A stretch of DNA of 64,000 nucleotides from assembly GCA_949318235.1 (NCBI GenBank), contig OX439129.1, positions 29,202,339-29,266,338 of the forward strand, read 5' to 3'. Below the pieces are notes generated by a model. The model was not told the DNA's origin. It did not search any database and saw nothing but the letters and a program-made list of their open reading frames with translations. A program made the position numbers and the translations under genes. Origin of the DNA: Ecdyonurus torrentis (taxonomy: Eukaryota; Arthropoda; Insecta; Ephemeroptera; Heptageniidae). Shown one piece after another: positions 13,540 through 28,564 of the stretch (position 1 is its first letter; every line of letters starts with the position of its first letter).

Positions 13540-15238
13540 AAGGCTATTCTGTGGTAACATACAGGATTTTTTTTTAATTTAATAAATAAATATTATTATA
13601 CTCTATTTAATGTTTAAACTGTTTATGATATCTGTTGATCTATAAAAAAAGAAGAAGCTGTTTTATTCTTGCTTACGTCATACAATGAGTATCATTATTT
13701 CAATCTCATTACATGATAAAAAAATGAAAATGACGTATTTATTTTTACGGCATTTTAATAGAAAAGGTTTATAAAAATACTTTTAAACTTGATCAACTAT
13801 TTCCTTTTATTATCTTTAAAATTCTTTTATTATATTAAAAAAAAATAGAAGTAAACAAAAGAAAGATGAAAATTTTAATTGAAAAAAACAAAACGCGTCA
13901 ACAATTTCATTTTCTCTTTCTTCTTGTATATTCATTAAACATTGTTTTTCTGATTGAAATTTCCAAAAAATACTTCATTTTAATTAATTTAAGGTGTATA
14001 ACTTTTCTCAAAGATTTTAAGATTTTATAATAAAACTTCACTTTTGATTACAATGGAATTTTATTTTCTATTCTAAACCATAACGAAAACGTTTCCAACT
14101 TTTTAAATTACGATGCCTTTTTTTTATTATTATTATTTTTTTAGAAGTGTGTAACAAAATAAATTAAGCTTGGAAATTAAATTTTCGAGTATTTTATCAA
14201 AACACAAATCAAATAATTAAAATGCATATTTTGGAAGAAATACATGAGTAAAAAAGGATTGTAACATTTTTGTGTGTGTGTATATTATATATTTTATAGA
14301 AAATTTGATTATCTGTATTGCGATTAATTTCAAAATAGGAACTTCTTATTAACTGTAAAGACTTTTCAATGCACTACATTTTTTTAATGACTGAAGTAAT
14401 CTATATGAAGTAGATTATAAGTAGAAGTAGAAGTATATGAAGTATATAAACGCAATGTTATTTTGTAAATTCAAAAGTAAATTAAGTCATTTCTTCCCAT
14501 ACTGTTCAACTATTTTCTTTACTTTATTATTTTAAATAATTTATTACATGGTATTGATTTTATATTTATATGTAATTCAACGTTGATTGCAGTGCAATTT
14601 ACAATTCAACCTAAATACACAATAATATACAGCTGTGAACACGCTATGACTTTTGCATGTTAAATATATGTCATGAATATTTGATTCAGCTAAAATACTG
14701 TTTTATATTAAGACTTCTATATAATTTTATACATAATATACAGTATATTTATTATACTTTACTGGTTTCCTACAAATATATTTTCCCACAATTATTTCCA
14801 TTTCTGTAGTTATTTTTAACGAATATACCGCAATTTTTCTTCATTCATTCATAGAAATTCATTATTAATGGATAATTTACTCTAAAAATTGAATCAGAAG
14901 TAATTCATTTTTTGAAACATTAAAATAGAATCACAAAATCTATCAAATTATATTTTAAGAGCTCTAGTATGGTAGTTTAGCTTTTTCTATTCATAAATTT
15001 TGTTCTTTTTATGCTGGAATATAATTATCAATATATTATTATTAATTATATAATTATTATATAATTATGGTGTATTATCTAACAATTTATACTATGATGA
15101 ATTTTAGTACGTTGATACAAGGAGGGGCTAAAGTTTTTTAACACCACAGACGATAATATTAACGAACGTAAAAACTACACTTCTCGCAATACTAGTTCGA
15201 ACGGATACAGTGTAATTAACTATGTAAAGTCAACTCTG

Positions 15239-15306
15239 ATTGGCTAGTAGGTTTATAACACGCTCTATGATTGGTTTAGCATCGCGGATACAGCTTTTGG
15301 CGGGAA
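15239..15306 (+). promoter_or_regulatory. Two inverted CCAAT boxes plus an E2F-like site
   Basis: ATTGG occurs at 15239 and again at 15270 (31 bp apart), followed by TTTTGGCGGGAA at 15295-15306, a near-perfect E2F consensus. All lie in a GC-richer island inside an AT-rich intron. Paired NF-Y boxes about three helical turns apart with E2F are typical of cell-cycle promoters. No adjacent gene was found, so function is inferred only. Confidence 0.3.
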
Positions 15307-16187
15307 CGACCTTCTTTTGGCCAGAGTGTATATCCTAATTTAAGCAAGCATAACGACAAAATTTATACGACAATGAATAAAATAAATATACTGGAGACAG
15401 TAGTACAAGAACAAATTTATATGTTCAAATCTAAAACAGCAACATTTATGCTATATTTGCTATATAACTTAGGTACAACGTACAGTAGAAATTACCTAAT
15501 GTTTTTTTTATCCATAACGCGTCATAAAAAAAAAAAAGGAACTTTTTAAATTTAAACGTTAATTTTAATATTTCATACATAAAACTTTACTTCATGCTAA
15601 GTAAGGCTAACAAAAAATAGATCTCAACTACAGTATACATATTATTATCTTAAATCAGAACGTGTACAAAAATTAAAAAACATGAAACGTTAAATATTTA
15701 GTCTACCTTAATAATAATAAAAACTAAAAATCTTTTTAATTAATCTTCATATAATTATATTATAAATTTTAATGATTATAACTGACAAAACTTATTAATT
15801 GTAATCAAATGTATAATATAATACGTATATTACTTTATAGTAGTAAAACGTTTCTATGTACATATTGTTTTCAATTAAATTCACATTTCATCAAAGTTGA
15901 AGTTGAAATTAATATACTGTATATACGTATAATATAAGTTTCAATATTAATTTACTTTATATTTATGTATAAAGACTCATGTCAAGTCTCATAATATGCA
16001 TATTATATAGATTACTTTATTTTTAGTGCTTTATTATACACACTGATGACATAATTTATACATATGGTTAACGTATTATACATGTGAATATATGTATGTT
16101 GTGTATGTAGTATTATTCAGAATACTGTTTTCTGAATACAAAATTACATAATTTAGAACCAACTTTGTTATACTACTGGGTGGACAT

Positions 16188-16206
16188 TTATATATATATA
16201 TATATA

Positions 16207-16290
<84 letters not shown>
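16188..16290. repeat. (TA)n microsatellite with two interruptions
   Basis: A TA run broken by AA/TT phase slips near 16209 and 16264, about 103 bp in total. Confidence 0.95.
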
Positions 16291-17357
16291 CATAGTATGA
16301 GTTAGCTTGAAAATAAATGTCTCTCTCCCTCTGCCTATCCCTCTCTAATTTAGTACTTTTTATTACATAAACATGGGCTAAATTAAAGGGTAAAATTGTT
16401 ATATGTATACGTACAAAAGTAAATATTTACAAATTAAATTGGTGTCTATTTTATTAATGCAAATTTTATTTAGTTTTATAAAATGAAAATTGCATGATGA
16501 TAAAGAAATTTTTTTACTTTTAGGGACTAAAATAAAATTACATAGAAAAAAAAACTGTGCTATAAAAAGGTAGCGATTTTTTTTTTTTTACAATCTAACC
16601 AATTTTATAGCAATTATTTATAATGTTTTTTATAACTGTTTTCTTTTTTTTTTTTTTTTTTTTACTTTTTTAGACAACGAGCGTTAAAAATAATAATTTA
16701 AAACTAAATGACGCAAACAAAAATACTCAATCATCTCTCACGTAGCTATAAAAAAAATAGCAAACTAAAAAATAAATAAATAAAAAGCAATAAAACCAAA
16801 ACTCTGTGATGTTCTGTACACGTCACCGCACAGTTGAACGTGCATGTAATTTAGTTTACTTTTAAGTAAGGTTTTTCATGGTTCCCAAAATTCACAATCA
16901 TTTCACTTCAATGTGAGAACGTCTGCAAATTAAATGCAAAATTCTTAAAAGTCATGCATATTATTATATTAGACGTACAGGTATGGTAGGTAGGTTTTGT
17001 AACATAATGAACATTCTACACCAAATAGCAATAAACAATTGAATAACTAAAAAAAATATTACACAATCTAATTTATTCTTTATGTTTTAAGGCAAAATTT
17101 TATGAGATTTTTGTTAAAAGAGAAAATGCCATAGCGTAATGAAAAGGAATTGAGTTATTCTTTGCATCGCTGAATACCAACTTCGTTTTAACTTAATTTT
17201 TAAGTTATTGTAAAAGTTGTGTTCACTACTTTAAGGATATACATAATACTCGTAGTATATAAGAAAGAAGAAGTGTATACTGTTATATTATGGTCTGACT
17301 ATAGCTCCTGAATCTCTCCCTTTTTGTCGGTTCTCTTGAATTTGTGTGAGATGAACT

Positions 17358-17476
<119 letters not shown>

Positions 17477-20400
17477 GAGCCCATCATGAAATAATAATAA
17501 TTTTCTTACTCAAACATACAGTGAAAGAGAAAAAACCACAATTCCACTAAAGATAAAAAAAAGGAAGAAAGAAAGAAAGAAAGTTAAGTTAGGGAAAGAA
17601 ATGCATGCTAAGAAATGACATTTTTAAACAAATAGAAGGATAATAACATTTTTAACAAATTCTGCCTAGATTTTTACTTTACGTTATATATTAAAAAAAA
17701 AATCGTTTTATATTTATTAACTTTTATTTAAATAAAAGATAATTATTAAAAAAAAAAATCAAGTTTTGGGTTGAAGCATACTTTAAAGTTAAGTAAATAA
17801 GAAAAATAAAATTAATTAGAATTTTAAAATGTTACATTTACTGTAAGAACGTATCAAAAAGAATAATTACTTTGTACTATATTCGTGCTGTGTCACAGAG
17901 TAATCATACAAATATGTACTTTTAAAATTTAATTAATTTTGTCATTTTTATTTATTTACATATACACATACAAAATTTTCTAATTAAAGTTTATATTTTT
18001 AATAATATAGTGTAAATAATTAACCACTAATTATATTTTTGTACTAATAAATGATAATTGTTAATTTAATTCTATATTTTAATTGTCAAATATCTATCAT
18101 TACTGTTATGTTATTAACTTCTGATATTTATTATTATTTAATAGTTTCAAAAATAGTATACTATATTATGTTTATTATAATAATAAAGAAAGCATTAATA
18201 AAATATTTTTAGTATAGTATTATCGGCATGAATAGTAATTGGTGTATCTGTTTTTAAGCATAGGATATTATATTTCATATTAATGTTTTAATAAGCTCCA
18301 ACTTATATAGCTTTGAACAAACAACTAAATAGAAATAATTGCATAGTAATATTATTGACCCTAATTAATAAACACACTGAAAATTCTATGATTTTATAAT
18401 TATATATACATTCATAATTTTATGTTAAAAATATCAAGAGAGCGAGAGAGAAAGAGAGAGAGAGAGAGAGAAAGCCAAACAAGAATATGAAGTACCTAAT
18501 TTGAAATTATTTATTATAGACCGTTAGTTTTTATACTTACATGAAACAAAAAATGTTGTGATTAAAATTCATTGATAATGTTTATTTGTGTTTCAACCTT
18601 GTACCTTGACATAATATTTTTTCACATATTTTTACATATTAATAATGCATTCATGTGTAATATATGTATGATTATTATAGTCGTATATGTGTAAGCATTT
18701 TTTTTTTTCCTACAGCATAAATTTCTTGTTTCATGCAATTTAACAAAGAATAACTTTCACCGTCGTTTTAGTATACTTCAGTTTTAAAATTAGATTAATT
18801 TCATACACAGGTCGAACTTTTTAGAGCATACATAAATTTTACGTTTACTTTTCAGTATTTTAGATCATATACAGTAATATGACATTTCTAATAAATTCCA
18901 AACGAGAAAAAAAAATGTTGTATCGGTTTCAGTGATGTGGAATCATTACGGAATGTTCGATGAAACTTTTTTGTTTTTTATGTAACTTTACTATGTCTAA
19001 CTTTACATACTGGATCTAATATTGAATAATGGAGAAAAGTTCTTTGTTATAATTTAGCTACGTAGAAAAATCACGAAGCACTTGTATAAAGCAAGAGCAC
19101 TGTAAAATTTTAATTTAATTTTGCAAAATATATTTTCATTATATTTTAATTAAAAATAGATATCCATAATATGATCATTAACTCATTAACAAGCAAATAA
19201 TAATCGAGTCTTTCAAAAAAAAAAAAAAAAAAAAAAAAAACGAAGCAAAATTTTTACTGAAAAAGAAAAACAATAACTTTTACTTCTTCAAACTATATTG
19301 TTTTGCAAATGCATCATACTTTATATTATATAGTATTAAATAATAATGAGAGTATATAAAACATATTTGAATTAACTTTAATAGTATTTAAAAGAAAGAA
19401 AAAAAAAAAAAAAAAAAAAAAAAACGAGAAATTGATTTTTAATTGAGATTACAATATAACAAGTAACACTATGGTTTGATATTTAATTGTTAAAGTATAG
19501 TTTGTAATTCACGGTTCTTAGTTCTCTCTCGTGTTAAAGTAATTTACTTGGGTCATAGTAAAATAAGACTTGAAGGATTAAAAAAAAAAAAAAAAATGTA
19601 GGCGTGGTACACACCCCATTGCGTGGAGTAAGTGTCTCGAATGCACGCAAGTATCAGAGTTAATGCGGATAGACACATACTATACGACAAAATGTAACTC
19701 AACTTACTGAACTATATGAGAATCTAAAATAAAACTTTTCATTCCTATTACATGAACATGCCAACTAAACTAATGTTAAAATTTTCACTTGCACCTTCTC
19801 TTTCTTCTTATTCTTATTCTCTCTTGCTATATTATGTGGTTTTAAAGTGATAGAAATTTCATGTAAGATTAAAACTTATTTTGTATAAATTTAATATTCA
19901 ACAGTATAAAAGTAAATTTTTCAACATGAAGAAAAAAAAAAATACTATATGAGTTTGAAACTGTAGTTATATTAACATACTTTTTAGAAGGAAAAAATCA
20001 CTTCACAGAAATATTTTTTTTTCTCATTTCATTTCAGTTTTATTTACATAAGTTTTTTTCCCTCTTTTTCTCCAATTCCAACATAACAATTAAAAATCAA
20101 TAAATCTTTATCAAAAAATTAAATCTCGCAAAATTTTCTTCTTTATCTATTGAATATATATATACATTTTAAGTTTTTTTTTTGGCGCCACTTTTTTTAT
20201 ATATCAACTTAAATTTAAATTTAATCCTTGATAACTTGAAGAAATCAATAACATTGTTAAAGACAATAGCCAAGTTTAAAAGAACTTAAAAAAACAAAAT
20301 CATAGTTAAAAAATATCTTTCTGACATATATTTATAGAAAACGCTTTGATATAATGAAGAAAATGTCGTAAATTTTATTTTGCAAGCTTCTAATTGATGT

Positions 20401-21214
20401 TTGATGTCAGATTTTTGATATTTTCTTCGAATTTAATACAAAAGTTAATGAGAAAGTTTTACGAAAATGAAGAGAAGAGAATAAGAAAATTTTATATTAA
20501 GAAGTTTCATTCAAAAACTTTTACTTCCTTATTTCAAATTGTTATTAGACAAAGCATTTAAGAAACTGGTTTTCCACTTTAAACCTACATTTTATGGTTA
20601 AATGTAAAATAATCACTTTCACCAAGAAATCACACACCATCAGGTGTTGACACCTTTTAATAAATAATTTTCAATCCCAAAAAAGCTTGTTTTTAAAACT
20701 TAATTAATTCTTATTGTGAAATGTGATATTGATTTCATATCAAAACGAAAAATATGTATAATATAAACAACGGAGAGCAATGCTTTTATTTATTTTTTCT
20801 TATAAAAAAAATATCCTCAGCAACTATAGAAATAACAATGTAAGCATGCATAAATGCTCTAACTTAACAACCATTTTATTTGTATAATAAACCTTATTAT
20901 ATTAATAAATAGTTATTTAAAAAAAGATGTAAGGCGTGCAAATAAAAATAAATATTTTTCCGTATATAAACAAAATAAAAATAATAGCCAATTATTTTCC
21001 TTTCTAAAAACAATTTTGATGATAATGATAAATAACGATGCTAGAGGGTAAGGTAAAGACGTGACTTGTTTTACGTGTTTCATTTTTTTTTTCTTTTTAA
21101 TTTTAACAGAAACAAAACTGGCACGATTTTTGAAATTTCAAAATAAGTAACAAAATCACATCTTTTATTTACCTTCTAAAGTACCGTTGTTTAAAAGTTG
21201 TTTTTAATGCTTAC

Positions 21215-21428
21215 CTTCCGATACGAAGACATAAATAGATGCAGGTTCTGTATTTGATGCACTGCACGTATAATTTCCAGAGTCACCTTCGTGTGCGTCA
21301 CGAATGATAAGTCGACTGTGAGTCTTAGGTCCTGGTTCTGTTTCCACTGAGATTCCACCCCTTGCAGTATCGTAGTTGATCATTCGATCATTATGATACC
21401 AGAACACGTATTGTGGTGGTGAGGGACT
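21215..21428 (-). CDS. dpr: Dpr exon C: main part of Ig domain 2
   Basis: This exon gives 71 codons plus one base (residues 100-170 and the first base of Gly171). It opens SPSPPQYVFWYHNDRMINYD, which contains the Ig core tryptophan (residue 109). It continues through GGISVETEPGPKT and SRLIIRDAHEGD to DSGNYTCSASNTEPASIYVF, where the D-x-G-x-Y-x-C motif places the second Ig2 cysteine at residue 154, 59 residues after its partner in exon B. The Asn in NYT (151) is a possible glycosylation site. The acceptor ttgcag precedes AGT (phase 0) and the donor is GAAG/gtaagc (phase 1). This is the most conserved exon in the window. The SNTEPASIYVFVS end recalls insect Dpr6/Dpr10. An upstream in-frame TTG at the splice site is not a start codon. 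Confidence 0.95.
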
Positions 21429-21533
21429 CTGCAAACAAAAGACAAAATAAAATAATAAGCTTTACCTTTCAGTTAGTAACACTTAATTCTTTTTTCATCC
21501 GTGTTGTGTTTGTGTGAGTGATATATATATATA

Positions 21534-21579
21534 ATACAATCTACTATGTGTGTGTGTATATACATATAGTAGATTGTAT
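21534..21579. repeat. Perfect 14-bp inverted repeat
   Basis: atacaatctactat (21534-21547) is exactly complementary to atagtagattgtat (21566-21579) around an 18-nt (TG)-rich loop. It lies in the intron about 105 nt upstream of the exon C acceptor on the transcribed strand, so it could fold in the pre-mRNA. It may also be just a microsatellite-associated palindrome. Confidence 0.6.
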
Positions 21580-22012
21580 CAAATAACCACCAATCAGAAC
21601 GATAAAGTTTCAAGGAATACAAATCAGACATACAGTATATTGAAAGACAACGACGTTTTCTGTATAAACTTGTCACATCACAAAGATTTTTATTTATCTA
21701 TCATATTGATGATTTTAATGATTATTAGTTTTTTTATAATGTATTTATTCTGTACTTTTTATTTACTTACGTTCCCCCCCCCCCCCTCTATTTGCGTTTC
21801 TCTATCATTTTGTGTAATTTTGTTTTTATTCAAAGAAATTTTCTTTTCATAAATTAGCATGAATGTTTTTAAAAAAAACAAACAAGTTTTCAACTTTTCT
21901 TTTTAAACTAGACATGATATTTTATTTTGTTAAATAAAAAACATGAAAATGAAATGAGTAAGTATACAGTATTTGTTTTAAACATAAAAGTCTAAAGGAA
22001 AAAAAAAAAAAG

Positions 22013-22046
<34 letters not shown>

Positions 22047-23583
22047 TTGCTTGAAGCAAAGTGTTGAACTATTTATCGCTCGCAGAAACTGTAAAACTGT
22101 AAGAAAAAAATAGAGTTACAAATTTGTTGGATATCATGTATACTATAAAACATTATGGCAAAAAATTTATATATATATATTACTACAAGATAACTAACTA
22201 TAAAACAATATCATGCATAATACTGTACAGTATAAATATCATAACACATTTTAGAATTTATTTTATTTTTAAGCCACAATGATATTTATTATACTAATAC
22301 AAAATATAAAATGCTAAAACATATAAATGCATATTTTAATGGATATTATTGCATTGAAATCAAATACATTAAATAAATAAACAAGTATTATTTATTATTA
22401 TTTTATAAATTTTAAAATAACAACAATAATAAAATGTAATAGAAATATGATACATATTATCAGTATGTGATGATGATACTCGTATAAATTTCAGTTTGAA
22501 AATTTTATTATATAAGTATTGCATTACACCCACAATATAAAATTATAATATATTACCATCAATAAATATAATAATGTTAATATAATATATCATCAAGCTT
22601 ACACTATAGTAAAGTATATAAATATAATAATAGTATAATTATTGTCAATTAAGATACAAGTAAATTATGTAACAATATATAGCAATAATAATACATAGTT
22701 GGGAGCTTTATAGTGAGAGAAAAAGATATGAATAAAAATTACATGTGGGTTAATTATAATATTATATACTCAAACTAAGTTAAGAATCAGTTTTAATCAT
22801 ACCGGAAATGACAAAGAAATAGTGTCAATTTATTGTAATAAAAGTAAAAGTAAAAAGCATGTAAAATATGTTTTAGGGTTGTGGTTACTAAGCCTTGCAA
22901 GTTGACCTCTTTGTAAGATTAAGCGTTCATGTAAATTGTCTATGAAGCTTAAATGTTCAGAACATGTGATTATTGAGAGAAGATAATCAGAGCATACTAG
23001 TACCCACCCTCACCCCATAACTTTATAGCTTACAGTCGGGTTACGTAATAACATATACATAGCTAAAAATGTAGTATTTTGATTGTAATTTTACGTTTTG
23101 TTCTCAATATGAGTGATTCTTTCGTTAATGTAACTATAGATTTGAGTGTGAGAATCAAATTTTATAATTGAGTATATTATATTAATCATGGTAGATGAGT
23201 ATGATATTACATCAGGGTGCATAATGTAAAATGTAAAGAGAGTGAGTGCATGGTATTCTATTACACATGGGAAAGCATCAGTCTCTCTCTCTCTCTCTCT
23301 CTCTTTTATCTCTCTCTTTTTTCCCTCTCTCTTTCTAAATTCTTTTGTTATATTACATAAAAAAGAGAGGAAGATTTCACCTCTTTATAATATTTTACTT
23401 TGAAATTATATTGAATTATATGCATGAATGCATCAAGTTACCTATATGATACTAATTTTAATGAATGTGTAATAACTACTCATAAATTATATATATTATA
23501 TATTATGCAAATATGCACACTTCAATTGTATTAGTAATCATCTGCATTTGTGTAATATGATATCATACCACAAAACACACACT

Positions 23584-23685
<102 letters not shown>

Positions 23686-26218
23686 TTTTATACATATAGT
23701 TTTATATGTAAATAATATGTAAATTTTATTCTGTAATCTAATTGTTTTACATTACCACACATATGTCAATTTTTTTTTCTTTACTTTTTATTGTGATTGA
23801 TTTTTGTTTTGGTGATGGGACTATTCAAATAATTAACATTTTATTGATCGTATTACTACTTTTTCTATTTTAATGCCAAACTGTTAGTTTTATTTAATCA
23901 AAAGAGTTATAAAAACCCAACATTCTGGGGGTGGGGAGACATTGTTGTTATTTACTTTTCAAACTATAATTAGGCCATAATGTTAGTGCTCCTTTATCAA
24001 AAATGCGTTCTTTAGTAATAATTTGATAAGAGAGAATGAGTTACATAATATACAAAGAAATTGTTATGTTAATCAATAACAATTGTAACATTCTAAATAA
24101 TTTCCATACTTTACGCATTTAGATGAATAATTAATATTAAAATACTGGATTTTGTTTTGTATAGCAAAATATAATATAATGTCTATTACAACACAATTTT
24201 ATACATAGAATATATTACAGTATAAAACAAAATAATACTGCAACATTTTACTGCTCAATTTAATCTAATCGAGCACACACACACACAAATACTTATATAC
24301 TAAATGCTATATACTATTTGTATTATAATTGAAACATACCACTATATAGTAATTGTTGTTATAATGCAATGGTATTTTCAGTATAAACTATGTAATACTG
24401 ATGTTTTCTGTGTAAGCTGTATTACTACTATGCCCTTGACAAATAAACCAACAACAATCAGGGAGATAGAGAGAGAAACAAGACTATAATAATATAATAA
24501 AAGAAATGTAGGACACTATTATATGTACGTAATTTGAACATGGAAGTAAAAGGTTAAAAAAAAAAAATGAACATTCAAAGTATAATAACTGTCCGAATGG
24601 TATGTAATAAAAAATAAAATCCTCTCTACTATTAAATATTTGATGAGTAAGCAAACAATATGTACTACGTATAACATGATATGTATTCATTACTCATATT
24701 TATTTGTACCCGGATTATTAACTTCTTTTTTTTTAATGAAAAAAAAAAAAAAAAAAAAAAAAGAAAAAAAAAAGGAAAGAAAGAAAGAAAGAAAAATAGC
24801 AAAAACAGAAACAAAAAAAGAAACGTGCACTGCTAGCAAAATGTCTCTTTTTGAGTACTGATACAGTTTGCTTGAAATATTATACATTGAAAATATAAAA
24901 TCTACAATTTTCCATAAAGATACAGAAGAAGAAGAAGAAAAAGTAATGTGTATAAAATTTTACAAGTTATAGAATGATAAAATATTTTCTTAACTTTGAC
25001 AAGAGTTTTACGTATAAAATATTGAGTATTTTGGTGCGTGGGTTTGTATATTTTATCTTTGAAAATAAAATTTGTATTGACATATTTTAGACTTATATTT
25101 TAAAATACATTGAATTACTTTACATTCTGTTTTGCAGTTTTATTATGGTTGCGATTGTATATTTTTTTTATTATACCACCAAGGAATAATAATGCGAGTA
25201 ACGAAAGTAGTTATATAATTTATCAGGTCACATCAAATAAAAATGGGATGTATTGAATTATCATTGCCCGTATAAAAGGAAGATATTCCTAATAAAAGTT
25301 GAATAAATTTATAATCAAAATTTTAAGGTTCGGAAGATCAAAGAAGTAATCCAATACGTCACGTGCTCCTTATTATCAAAGACAATTTGAAGGAGCAAGT
25401 AGCAAAGATTTAAACTTTTGACATTCTATACTAACAGTCATCAGCAAACCCACATTTTATAATTTTTTTTTTCATGAAAACACAGGAAAAAAAAAACTGG
25501 GTAAAATTTAAAATTGTGTGTGATTAAAGAGAAAGAAGAGAAATTACATAAATTCACATTTTGAAAGAATATACATCAAACTTGCCCTTTTTTTTTGTAT
25601 TCTTTTTTGTTGATAATAAAAAATATTGTATACACAAAGTTAGAATACAAATTATAATTATACTACAGGTGAGGTAAAATATAATTTTGTGCTTGGTGAG
25701 ATGTACACAGAATGAGGGATGAAGCAAATTTTCTCTTCACGTAACCAGGTTTTCTTCCTTTCTCGCTTTTGACAGATGATGCAAGAAGGGAGAGAGAAAG
25801 AGAGAGAGAAAGTGAGAGAATAAAGTTAAAGCTTTTTGCTTCTCATCATATCTCAAATACTTGGTTATATAAACTAAAACTCTATACACATATACACATT
25901 ATACATACATATACGCAACATCTACAAGGGTTAAATAATATACTTAAAAAAAAAGTGTATATAGAAAAATATAAAATAGATGAAGTTAGAGGTACGTACT
26001 GTACTTTCTTTATATATAACATTGTGCGTGTGTGAGTGTATGTATATTACATAAAAGGGTGAAGGTAAAAGATAGTAAGGGATTTAATTAATATCACGGT
26101 CTCACATATACCACAGACATATATATACTGTAAGCTATACTTTATAATATTATACTTTTAGCATGTGTTAAGAAGAGTCACTTTTTTTTCCCCACACAAA
26201 CATAACTTGCTTTAACTT

Positions 26219-26221
<3 letters not shown>

Positions 26222-26281
<60 letters not shown>
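26222..26281. repeat. (TA)n microsatellite, 60 bp
   Basis: An uninterrupted TA run. Confidence 0.96.
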
Positions 26282-26286
<5 letters not shown>

Positions 26287-27346
26287 CACTTTATAATTAA
26301 AGTATACGCAGCTATAAACTAAACTTCATGATTTCTTCTCTTCAATTATTTATGGTACTAATAAATGAAAGTATTTAATATTTGATTAATTATTTAATAA
26401 CTTATATTTTTATTTCATTACTTTTATATAGTATATATATGTGATTTATATAAGAGATTAAAAATATATCATATTATACTTGTATAATGTTAGTTTTAGA
26501 GTAATTGCATACATGTTTAAATCTCTTGGGCAAAGTTGAGCCTTATTTTTAGACACTTCTCTTGGTTTTCTCTCATATCTCCCTTCTCTCTCTCTAGTTC
26601 TCTTTCATCACAGATTCTTTACATTTGCGTTAAAATTTATTCAGCAGTTACTATACAAATAAACCCACTCTAATTATATTATTTATGTTTAATTAACCTG
26701 TTTTAACTTTTTTTTTTATACATTTGTTTATTTTAAAACAGTATAACAAGTAAGAATTGTTAAAAAAATATATATATATTATTAAATTATTTTAATTCTA
26801 CTTTAATATGTATAATGTGTAACTTGTATACAAAATATATAACTAATGTAAAACTACTTACTTGATTCTAACAATTTAATTGTAATATAAAACAATTTTT
26901 GTTTCATTTTATAGTATACATTATATATCACACATAAAATATTGTAAATTACTACTATTAATTAAATATAATTAATTATTAAAATAAATTATTTCCTGAA
27001 TGAATGAAATAGAATAATCTTGATGTAAAAAAAAAAAATTATTTTTAATTAAAAATAAAAGTATAATAAATTATAAATAAAAAGTAAGTAAAACAAGTAA
27101 AGCAAAAGAAGAATAAATAAAACTTACTACTAATCTTTAATATATTGCATTTTTTTTTATCAATGCAGATCTTAACATCTAGAAAATAAAAATAGTGTGT
27201 CTCTTTTTATTTTTTGTATAGAATAAATTATTATTCTTTGCAATATTATGACATGACCTTTTCTTTTCATGCATGCAGTCTGCTACGTTTCTTTTTGTTG
27301 TCACGCTATAACTTTAAGGATATGTTTTTAACAAAAGGTTACTAAC

Positions 27347-27481
27347 CTTTTCAATGATACAAACGAGGCTGATAGTGCTGCCTGTATCCACGTGGTGTTC
27401 GCCATTACCCAAGATGAATGCTTCTGGTACAACGATATGCAGATTAACAAAGTGGGACATGATACCGGTGCCAGTTGATAC
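27347..27481 (-). CDS. dpr: Dpr exon B: Ig1-Ig2 linker and start of Ig domain 2
   Basis: This 45-codon exon (residues 55-99 of the partial protein) begins VSTGTGIMSHFVNLHIVVP, which completes the last Ig1 strand. It then enters Ig2 with EAFILGNGEHHVDTGSTISL and the first Ig2 cysteine in SLVCIIEK (residue 95). The acceptor is atgtttcag before GTA and the donor is GAAAAG/gttagt, so the exon is phase 0 at both ends. It joins YECQ to VSTGTG upstream and IIEK to SPSPPQ downstream. The H-I-V-V-P-E-A linker and the dense G-S-T-I-S-L strand before the cysteine are family-typical. Codons after the donor (VSNLLLK) are intronic read-through. Confidence 0.93.
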
Positions 27482-27653
27482 CTGAAACATGATAATAATT
27501 AATAAGATTATTAATCGATTATATAATTTTATACACACGGACAAAAATAACAATGTAATAATTATCCTAACTTGTATTCAGGATAATTGGTCCAATATAG
27601 CATAATCTATGCTATAATGACATAAATGCAGCATACATTAAGATATTTATACT

Positions 27654-27701
<48 letters not shown>

Positions 27702-28483
27702 AATTAACATGAAAATTTAAATACAGTTTGTAATGTCGTTATCATATCTGATTTGATTTAAAAAAAAGAAGTATGATTTAAGTCCTTTGTATTTTTTAAA
27801 AGTACAATATTACTTTTTTAATACCATGTTAAACAACTTTTCATATTATTGCTTTAGGGTTTTATAAAAGGATTTTAATACTTTTTTTTTTATAAATATA
27901 TATGTTAGAACAACAAAAATAAACAAACAAAAATCACTTAATAATTCAATGAAACATTTTTTTTTTTTTTTTAGTTTTTGTTTTTCATTATACGCATATT
28001 AAAAAATATATAAATAAAATACAACGTAGTCATCAATATTTATTAATACCAATAAATAAAAATAATAACAAAGACAGCTATTCCATTGTATAAAATGACC
28101 ATACTTGTCAAAATAATATTCCCTATAGAATTTAATATAAAATATATAGATTTCAAAATAGTAGAAATTAAATGTCAAATACATCAGTTTGTTTATAAGT
28201 TTGATATTATGCAGTATAACGAACATCATGAGTACTTGACCTATAATGTCAGTGATTATTTGAGTTCGATCATCCAAGGGTTATAGGAGTGGGAGAGAAT
28301 ATTGAAGGTACTTTCATAATGCTCACCCTCTCTCTCTCTCTCCCTCTCTCGTTCTATATGTAACCCATCAATCAATGAGTCAATTGAAAATGACGTGACC
28401 ACGTGTCTAATAAACAGATTATCATCCTCGCAGCTCCCTACACATTTTCAAACATGCCAAAAACTTTTACACTGTGTATGTAC

Positions 28484-28486
<3 letters not shown>

Positions 28487-28556
<70 letters not shown>
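28487..28556. repeat. (TA)n microsatellite, 70 bp
   Basis: A TA run followed by a short CA/TA mix. Confidence 0.96.

Positions 28557-28564
<8 letters not shown>

Noticed and set aside
15190..15215. gttcgaac near 15196 considered as a tRNA T-loop
   Set aside because: No acceptor or anticodon stems can be built around it.
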